From NCBI RefSeq assembly GCF_000934465.1, contig NZ_JXWY01000132.1:1-57658 (forward strand): a stretch of DNA of 57,658 bases, in the 5' to 3' direction. The notes under the pieces are model-generated. The model was not told the DNA's origin, made no database searches, and saw only the letters and a program-made list of their open reading frames with translations. How positions within the stretch are numbered: position 1 is the first letter of the stretch; each line of letters begins with the position of its first letter. This document shows positions 51,639-57,658 of the stretch, piece by piece. This DNA comes from Staphylococcus microti. GTDB taxonomy: Bacteria; Bacillota; Bacilli; Staphylococcales; Staphylococcaceae. A program made the position numbers and the translations under genes.

Positions 51639-54600
51639 TCACCCTTTTTTGAATACAAGTTGTGGTGCTTTTGGTCTCTTGCTTTTGTACATATTGCCAA
51701 GAATATCAGTGTGAAATTTTTCGATATTAGTTGTTTTACGACCAATCGTCACTTTAATTCTATTATTCTTCAGATAGCTATCTGAATTCATATAATTGAC
51801 CTGCTTCTCTTCTTCTAGTTCAATAAATTCTTTCTGCCTAATATCAATACGATCAACTTCGATTAGATTATTCTTATCAGAATTCACACCAATCACTCTA
51901 AATTTCTCATTATTGATTTCAATAATATCACTAGTATAAAAACTACCAATGAAAACTGCATTATTAGAAATCTTTTTTTCTGATTTTAATTGGTCATACT
52001 TTTCTTGTGATATAGCATAATAATTTTTTTCATTTTTTAACGTTAAATATGCGATACTAATAAATTTATATCCTTTATCTGTTTGATATACATCAAATCG
52101 GAAAGACTTTTGAGAAAGCTGTACAACCTTATTTTGAGGATTATGATAGTTCTTAGTAATATCCAAGTGTTCTACTAACTTATTTCCATAATACTTAATC
52201 TTATGGATTGCTGGTCCATTATCATGTTTCGCATATTTAGTTAAATATTGTCCTGTTTCCTCAAAATATTTGGCCAGTGGGTTTTTCTCATTTTCGTATT
52301 GGCTCATGACTATTTTCAATTTTTCAAATGTTTGTGGATCATGATGATACATAAGCAGACTTTCTGGATCTTTTTGCATACGTTCTTTCAAATCCCCATT
52401 TGACTTATCATAGAGGTTTTTTAACGTATTAATGAGATAACGCTTGTCATCCTTAACTCTCGTCGAATAAATTGTATCATTAATCAATTGGCGGTTCGGT
52501 TTTTTGTCTACACGATGTGAAAACTTTTTAATTTTGTATTTTTTTATATCTTCAATTTTAAAATACCCACCGAATACTTCTTCGTATTGATCCTCATCTT
52601 TAACATTCGAGTTCCTTTCATCTCCTGCTAAATCTGACACATCTTTTATTTCTTTTAACAACTTATGCTCTTTAAATAAATAGTCTGCATTGGCGATAAT
52701 AAGTGCATCTTCGGCATGGTGTTTATACCCTTCATCACGGTTCTTTTTAAACCCCCATCTTTTACGTAGAAAGTCCGTAAAGCTACCATTAATTGTTTTG
52801 ACCTTAACATCAAGATTGTTAATCGTGAAATACGTTTTCAATAATGTTGTAAGTTCTCTCGTTGTATAACGCGTATCAACTAAGTTACGATTAATGAATT
52901 CTTTTTGCACGTCATATTTATTTATATTACGTTCTTCTAATAGATATTCACGTTTCTTCTTCGTCATTCTATCTTTATTTTCGGCTAGATTAAGCACATG
53001 TTGTTTGAAAACCGAGTATTTAATATCTGCATAGCCAGACGTTAAATATTGGTAAGGTGTTTGATTATTTTTTTTTGCATTTTGTTCTCTACGTACTAGC
53101 ACTTTATTATGCATTGAATCATCAAAAGATACAGATCTTGGAATGATATGATCGATATCATAATTGTTCGGATTTCTTAATAGATCTTCAAGTGGAATGT
53201 CTTTTAACGAATAAAGGCATTTTCCTTCTTGAGCATCATGCAATTTAATTTTTTGTACAAGTCCTTTCGCATTTTCATTACCATATTCTTTAATAATGGC
53301 TTCGATGCGTTCACGTGTTTTTTCATTTTTCTTTTGTATCGCTCTTAAATATCGACTTTTCTCAGCTGAGTTGGATTCTCTAGCTAATTCGATGATTATG
53401 TCTTTTGGCAAACCATATTTTTTGATAATCGCATTCACAACACCAATTGCCTGTTTAAAAGAACGTTTTACAACTGGAGATAAAATCGCATCATCAATCA
53501 TATCAGTTGGAATACGTTGATATCCTTTTAATTCATATTTCTTTGGACGCATATTTAAATAGGTAAATACTTCCATCTGATTCATTGACGAATGCCATAA
53601 CTCATCTATAATCATATTCATACATTTTAACGATAAACTATGTGTGCCTGTATAACCCGTTAATTCAGAAATAGATTGCTTATCAGCTTCACTCATTAGA
53701 TATTCTAACTGTCCTAATTCAGCTACAATTGAGTCTTTATCTTGATAAATCGTTAAAATTTCAGCAATTTGATTGAGTAAATCAATATCATCTAGTATCG
53801 CATGATCTTTTACTACTTTTTTCAAATCATGAAATAGTTTAAAACTTGTAAACTGTGGTTTACCAGACTTCGTAACACGATATCCAGAAATATTTATATC
53901 ATTAACACCAATTTCTTTTGCGATTTGCTTTAAAGTCGGATTTCTCTTTTGTTTGAAAACATTTTCGATTATATGATATTTTTCATGGTATTCTAATTTT
54001 GGATTATCATCACGTGCAATAGTTAAATTATTTAAATCATTCAGTGCATTATACAAATCAGCTGTATAAGCATATTTCACACTTCTAAATTCTACTGGAA
54101 AATATGTACAATGACCCATCATCAATTGATACCACTTTTTAACATCAGCATCCCAGCCATAAGGACTCCCCTTACCCGGTCCTTCATAGTACTCACGTCT
54201 AGTCTCAACTAATGAAATATATTTCTCTTTAAATGTCTCGTCAATTTCTGGATAATACTGCATTTGTGTATCTATTATTTTCTTGGCTTCACGTACAATA
54301 TCTTTAGTTAGAAAACGATTTTCAACGCCTCTTACATGGCCTTCATTCTCTAACCTTTCTTTTTGTAATTCACAGACATAGCGTGATTCTAAAAACTTCG
54401 CATTTTTATTAATTTGATCCTTAGTTGATAAACTATCACTTGCTGTTTCTTCCTTATCCGCCGCTACATCCACATTATGTATACCTCTTCTTTTGGCAAT
54501 ATGGAGCAGGGCTACTGCCAACTCATCTTTCGTAAGTTGTTCAGTTAACCCTTTGACTCTAATATTATATGGTTGATTATTTGTAGGTGCTAAACCAGAA

Positions 54601-54830
54601 ATGATTTTATATTCTGACAATAGAGATTTAACACGTTCTAACCGATGAATTCTTCTTCTCTTTAAACGTCTAGCACCGCGCTTGGCACGTCTTCCTAAAT
54701 TATTATCTGCATTTGCTTCAGGGAACAATCTAACACCCGCATCTATAATACTTTTTGTATCATAGTCAATTAGACCATAGCCAACCGAGCCAATGCCAAT
54801 GTCTAAGCCAAGAATATAATCTTTCTCCAT
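51639..54830 (-). CDS. cas9: CRISPR-associated endonuclease Cas9, SaCas9-like type II-A
   Basis: 1063 aa, close in length and sequence to S. aureus Cas9 (1053 aa). RuvC residues: D10 (LGLDIGIGSVGYG), E481 (IIELARESNS), H705 and D708 (KHHAEDALI). Arginine-rich bridge helix at about 47-68 (RRAKRGARRLKRRRIHRLER). HNH: H561 and N584 (DIDHIIPRSVSFDDS). All catalytic residues are intact. In the PAM-interacting domain R1024 aligns with SaCas9 R1015, while SaCas9 N986 and R991 correspond to S984 and L989. ATG 54830 follows AGGAGG with an 8-nt spacer. First gene of cas9-cas1-cas2-csn2. Confidence 0.97.
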   Translation of the reverse strand: MEKDYILGLDIGIGSVGYGLIDYDTKSIIDAGVRLFPEANADNNLGRRAKRGARRLKRRRIHRLERVKSLLSEYKIISGLAPTNNQPYNIRVKGLTEQLTKDELAVALLHIAKRRGIHNVDVAADKEETASDSLSTKDQINKNAKFLESRYVCELQKERLENEGHVRGVENRFLTKDIVREAKKIIDTQMQYYPEIDETFKEKYISLVETRREYYEGPGKGSPYGWDADVKKWYQLMMGHCTYFPVEFRSVKYAYTADLYNALNDLNNLTIARDDNPKLEYHEKYHIIENVFKQKRNPTLKQIAKEIGVNDINISGYRVTKSGKPQFTSFKLFHDLKKVVKDHAILDDIDLLNQIAEILTIYQDKDSIVAELGQLEYLMSEADKQSISELTGYTGTHSLSLKCMNMIIDELWHSSMNQMEVFTYLNMRPKKYELKGYQRIPTDMIDDAILSPVVKRSFKQAIGVVNAIIKKYGLPKDIIIELARESNSAEKSRYLRAIQKKNEKTRERIEAIIKEYGNENAKGLVQKIKLHDAQEGKCLYSLKDIPLEDLLRNPNNYDIDHIIPRSVSFDDSMHNKVLVRREQNAKKNNQTPYQYLTSGYADIKYSVFKQHVLNLAENKDRMTKKKREYLLEERNINKYDVQKEFINRNLVDTRYTTRELTTLLKTYFTINNLDVKVKTINGSFTDFLRKRWGFKKNRDEGYKHHAEDALIIANADYLFKEHKLLKEIKDVSDLAGDERNSNVKDEDQYEEVFGGYFKIEDIKKYKIKKFSHRVDKKPNRQLINDTIYSTRVKDDKRYLINTLKNLYDKSNGDLKERMQKDPESLLMYHHDPQTFEKLKIVMSQYENEKNPLAKYFEETGQYLTKYAKHDNGPAIHKIKYYGNKLVEHLDITKNYHNPQNKVVQLSQKSFRFDVYQTDKGYKFISIAYLTLKNEKNYYAISQEKYDQLKSEKKISNNAVFIGSFYTSDIIEINNEKFRVIGVNSDKNNLIEVDRIDIRQKEFIELEEEKQVNYMNSDSYLKNNRIKVTIGRKTTNIEKFHTDILGNMYKSKRPKAPQLVFKKG

Positions 54831-54841
54831 AATTTGTACCT

Positions 54842-54873
54842 CCTATATTAAATACACCCTTAAATATAGGTGT
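54842..54873 (-). promoter_or_regulatory. Alternative hairpins over the cas9 ribosome site
   Basis: In the cas9 leader, CCTATATT (54870-54863) can pair with AATATAGG (54849-54842), whose last three bases belong to the AGGAGG ribosome site. A competing stem ACACC / GGTGT (54873-54854) uses the same 5' bases. The 29-bp dyad could instead be a DNA operator. Function is inference. Confidence 0.4.
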
Positions 54874-54909
54874 GGTTTATCGTTTTTGTAACCGCTTTAT
54901 TTACTCAAT

Positions 54910-54939
54910 AATGTAACTCAATCGCTATGATATAGTCAA
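54910..54939 (-). promoter_or_regulatory. Probable cas9 operon promoter
   Basis: Minus-strand TTGACT (54939-54934), 18-nt spacer and TACATT (54915-54910), about 80 nt upstream of cas9. Confidence 0.5.
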
Positions 54940-55028
54940 TTAAATAATCATAAATCTTTTAACGTCAGTTTTAGAATGTGATTTAAAAAGCGGAAAAGTA
55001 ATCATTTGTATTTAAGTGCAAGTAATGA

Positions 55029-55220
55029 TTAAATTACTTTGACTGATTTAATTTCATTAGATGTAATACCAAGAAGCACACCATTGTCTAATAAGACACT
55101 TAGCTCTTCAGTATACTCTTCTGCATCATAATCTCTCTGAATATCTTCAAGCACTCCAATAAATATCTGATTGTCAATGTCAACAATTTTTATTTTCTTG
55201 TCTAAATATTTTACATACAT
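55029..55220 (-). CDS. Small Sm/SH3-like (LSM-type) protein between cas9 and the array
   Basis: 63 aa, acidic. The pattern KKIKIVDIDNQIFIGVLEDI ... ELSVLLDNGVLLGITSNEI ... KSVKVI gives five short beta strands, as in Sm-like or SH3-like small barrels; members of an uncharacterised Firmicute LSM-domain family read alike (IDIDGQ-type second strand and EIKSIEVI-type end). Start ATG 55220 has only a weak GTGGAA site upstream. It is on the cas strand, 198 nt upstream of cas9 and inside the CRISPR locus, but is not a known cas gene. An RNA-binding or regulatory role is only a suggestion from the fold. Confidence 0.55.
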   Translation of the reverse strand: MYVKYLDKKIKIVDIDNQIFIGVLEDIQRDYDAEEYTEELSVLLDNGVLLGITSNEIKSVKVI

Positions 55221-55523
55221 TTTATTCCACTTTTTCTTTGGGTGGTGTAAAATAGGTTCCTCACTTGATATAAAGAACTTTCACTTTTATAATTAGGTCT
55301 TTATAACTTATGTTACTGAACAAACCCTATTCACACTACAACCAATAAATTTCTTTACCACTCCAAATTAAATGTAAATTTACATCAATTGAGTCTATGA
55401 TTATGTATTGTAACTTCGTAAGATTTTGACTTAATCTATATTTTCACATCACAAATCGTATGATTACATTTTTTAATATACACTCTCATTAGCCATTCAA
55501 ACACATCTACAACAATGAAGTTG
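55221..55523. other. Spacer between the LSM-like gene and the CRISPR array
   Basis: 303 AT-rich bases at the trailer side of the array. It was searched on both strands for an anti-repeat resembling the CRISPR repeat; none was found. No gene seen. Confidence 0.4.
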
Positions 55524-56417
55524 GTGCCATCTATACCTAAAATTACAGAGTACTAAAACGAACTAAATTACATTGTTAAAGGTTTGCTTGTATCATTCAT
55601 ACCTAAAATTACAGAGTACTAAAACGTTGTCGGGTCATCCTTTTCTTCTTTATTGGTATCATTCATACCTAAAATTACAGAGTACTAAAACACAACCTAA
55701 AAAAGCTATGATAAACGATTTGTATCATTCATACCTAAAATTACAGAGTACTAAAACTGTTAAATTTAGTGAAGTGTGGACTGATAAGTATCATTCATAC
55801 CTAAAATTACAGAGTACTAAAACACATTTTGGATTACATATTTCTCACAAATTGTATCATTCATACCTAAAATTACAGAGTACTAAAACTTGCATCCACT
55901 GTAGTAGCTACCGCTGCCAGTATCATTCATACCTAAAATTACAGAGTACTAAAACAAGTGAGAGAAGCATTAAGGGCTGTATTCGGTATCATTCATACCT
56001 AAAATTACAGAGTACTAAAACGGTTTACCTGGTTTACTTGGTTCTTCTGGTGTATCATTCATACCTAAAATTACAGAGTACTAAAACCAAAAACATCATG
56101 TTGTTGCTGTTCTGTTAGTATCATTCATACCTAAAATTACAGAGTACTAAAACATGCCAAAGAAGTTGAGGTAGAGCATGAAGGTATCATTCATACCTAA
56201 AATTACAGAGTACTAAAACATGCCAATGAATCAATCCGCTTTTGTGACGGTATCATTCATACCTAAAATTACAGAGTACTAAAACTCAAAAGCTACGTGG
56301 TGGAACAATAAAAAAGTATCATTCATACCTAAAATTACAGAGTACTAAAACTCTATGCATTGCATGAATCAACGCTACTTGGTATCATTCATACCTAAAA
56401 TTACAGAGTACTAAAAC
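55524..56417 (-). CRISPR. CRISPR array, 14 repeats of 36 nt and 13 spacers of 30 nt
   Basis: Repeats start every 66 bases from 55524 to 56382. On the minus strand each begins GTTTTAGTACTCTG and ends GGTATGAATGATAC, which is the staphylococcal type II repeat family. Thirteen repeats are identical; the leftmost (55524-55559) is altered in its outer ~12 bases, the usual mark of the trailer end. Transcription is therefore leftward, with the leader on the right and crRNAs in the same direction as cas9. All spacers are exactly 30 nt and none is duplicated. Confidence 0.98.
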
Positions 56418-56526
56418 CTCTAGCAACATTATACCTTAAGTTTTTTTGATTTTCATCTAACAATATTGAACATTTGCGATTGAAACATTAAATAGTATTT
56501 TGCCATTTCGACTTCTTTAGTTGGTT
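56418..56526 (-). promoter_or_regulatory. CRISPR leader
   Basis: AT-rich ~109 nt to the right of the newest repeat. On the minus strand it ends GGTATAATGTTGCTAGAG against the first repeat. TATAAT (56436-56431) is a plausible -10, and CTAGAG resembles the leader-anchoring sequence (CTACGAG type) used by type II-A integration complexes. It is cut off on its outer side by the transposon end. Confidence 0.75.
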
Positions 56527-56682
56527 GTGAACTACTCACCACTTAGCTAAACCTAAAGTTTTTAACGCTTGAAGTGGGAGCTTCTTGGGAATAGAGCGTA
56601 CTTGCTAGTTTATTGCTTTACTAACAGCGGTGTCTCTTATTTACCAAGCTATCCCCGTAGTTCCTACGGTTCTTTATGCTAC
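56527..56682 (-). mobile_element. Right end of an IS200/IS605-type element, putative omega-RNA region
   Basis: Non-coding tail of tnpB. On the minus strand it carries the hairpin CCGTAG-GAA-CTACGG (56669-56655), then AGAAGCTCCCACTTCAA (56584-56568), then AAGTGGTGAGTAGTTCAC ending at 56527. Such subterminal hairpins and a GTTCAC-like end are typical of TnpB-associated right ends, which double as omega-RNA scaffold. The exact terminus is inferred. The next bases belong to the CRISPR leader. Confidence 0.65.
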
Positions 56683-57658
56683 TTAAGCTAATGCCATTAT
56701 TCTTAGACCTTCCGTCAATATATTTATACTGGCATTGATATCTCGATCATGATGTGTACGACAAACAGGACAAGTCCATTCTCGGATTTCAAGAGATTTC
56801 TTGCCGTCTTTGTGCCCACATTTTGAACAGATTTGACTAGATGGAAACCATTTGTCTACCTTAATGATTTTCCGTCCGTACCAATCAGCCTTATATTGTA
56901 ATTGCGTCACAAAACGAGACCAAGAGACATCAGAAATACTTTTTGCCAGTTTATGATTACGTAACATACCTTTTGTGTTTAAGTCTTCAATACAGATGCT
57001 ATCGTGGTTTTTGATAATTTCTGTACTTAACTTATTCAAGAAATCAGTACGTTGGTTCATGACTTTTTCATATAATCGCGCTACTTTTCGTTTTTGTTTT
57101 TGATAGTTCTTTGCTTCAAAGAGATGGACACCTTTCTTTTTAGCTAACAAAGCACGCTTTGACAACTTACGTTGCGCACGTCTGAGTTTCTTTTCCATTT
57201 TAGCCGTGAAGTTATGATTATCAATTTTTTGACCATCAGAAAGGATCGCAAAATTTGTAATACCCAAGTCAATACCAATTGCAGAATTAGATTTAGGCAA
57301 TTCATTTATCTCTTCTTTACATAACAAAGAAATATAATATTTACCGCTAGCATGACGTGATATTGTCGCTGACTTAATAATCCCTTTTGGTTGTCTGTGA
57401 AGTTTAATTCTGATTAAGGATTTTAATTTAGGGACTTTGACAAACTTATCATCAATCAAAGCAACTGTCCCATTTTGATTATTCGTTGTATAACTCTGAA
57501 CAGGGTTTTTCTTACTTTTGAACCGAGGAAATCCAATAGATTTATTACGAAAAAAGTTCTTGTAGGCTTTATCTAAATTAAGTTGTGCATTAGCTAAAGC
57601 AAGACTATCGACTTCTTTCAAGAATGGAAATGCTTTTTTATATTTGGCAGGTGTTGGA
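56683..57658 (-). CDS. tnpB: TnpB RNA-guided nuclease of an IS200/IS605 element (5' end outside window)
   Basis: At least 324 codons are visible; the frame is open to the window edge ([20 protein letters not shown]), so the N-terminus is missing. RuvC-like residues are intact: aspartate in [13 protein letters not shown], glutamate in [12 protein letters not shown], aspartate in [13 protein letters not shown]. The zinc finger CSKCGHK..CPVC lies between the last two. TnpB proteins are RNA-guided DNA endonucleases and the ancestors of Cas12. Nothing indicates inactivation. A tnpA gene, if present, would be to the right. The TTG at 57621 is not needed as a start. Confidence 0.9.
   Translation of the reverse strand, partial: PTPAKYKKAFPFLKEVDSLALANAQLNLDKAYKNFFRNKSIGFPRFKSKKNPVQSYTTNNQNGTVALIDDKFVKVPKLKSLIRIKLHRQPKGIIKSATISRHASGKYYISLLCKEEINELPKSNSAIGIDLGITNFAILSDGQKIDNHNFTAKMEKKLRRAQRKLSKRALLAKKKGVHLFEAKNYQKQKRKVARLYEKVMNQRTDFLNKLSTEIIKNHDSICIEDLNTKGMLRNHKLAKSISDVSWSRFVTQLQYKADWYGRKIIKVDKWFPSSQICSKCGHKDGKKSLEIREWTCPVCRTHHDRDINASINILTEGLRIMALA

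Noticed and set aside
55524-55559. Leftmost CRISPR repeat as a tracrRNA anti-repeat
   Set aside because: It keeps the repeat unchanged for 25 nt without the bulge expected of an anti-repeat, and is followed by an ordinary 30-nt spacer rather than a nexus hairpin.
55573-56118. 181-codon plus-strand open frame with repeated YHSYLKLQSTKT units
   Set aside because: It is a translation of the CRISPR repeats: 66-nt units keep one frame open. No ribosome site.

Overview
The window is low-GC Firmicute chromosome with the conserved gene order of a Staphylococcus core region: hemAXCDBL, engB-clpX-tig, infC-rpmI-rplT, lysP, thrS, dnaI-dnaB-nrdR, gapB, coaE-mutM-polA, phoPR, citZ-icd, pfkA-pyk, accDA, malic enzyme, dnaE, nrnA and ald. 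Protein sequences closely resemble those of S. aureus but are clearly diverged. A coagulase-variable or animal-associated Staphylococcus is likely; the species cannot be fixed from the sequence alone.

Layout. 1-580: the end of an IS3-like insertion sequence interrupting an AbrB-family membrane protein gene. 775-7022: heme operon hemAXCDBL on the minus strand, with a PerR/Fur-like palindrome at its promoter. 7023-12185: protein quality control and small GTPase genes (engB, clpX, tig), a helical-repeat protein and a Nudix hydrolase. 12706-14161: infC-rpmI-rplT operon with an L20-type leader and an AUA start codon for infC. 14154-18315: lysP, a small orphan transcription unit, and thrS behind a T-box. 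18312-29388: replication initiation, gapB, repair and polymerase genes, and the PhoPR two-component system. 30183-39238: central carbon and lipid precursor genes (icd, citZ, pyk, pfkA, accA, accD, malic enzyme), with candidate CcpA sites at citZ and pfkA. 39463-49359: dnaE, nrnA, a CBS/DRTGG regulator, two UspA proteins, a YtkL-type hydrolase, an Xaa-Pro peptidase and alanine dehydrogenase.

Accessory region, 49362 to the right edge. A type II-A CRISPR-Cas locus follows the second usp gene: cas9 (1063 aa, SaCas9-like), cas1, cas2 and a long csn2 form one minus-strand operon. A 63-residue Sm/SH3-like protein gene lies upstream of cas9, followed by a 14-repeat array. The array is read on the minus strand from a leader at its right end. 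An IS200/IS605-type tnpB (5' end outside the window) sits just beyond the leader, oriented so that its right end, and therefore any omega-RNA guide, runs straight into the CRISPR leader. Two RNA-guided nuclease systems thus abut. No convincing tracrRNA was found in the window.

Most core genes lie on the minus strand in short operons closed by clear hairpin terminators. Several intergenic stretches (12.2-12.7, 21.1-21.3 and 29.4-30.1 kb) hold no gene; two of them share degenerate motifs, and one contains a 132-nt inverted repeat.
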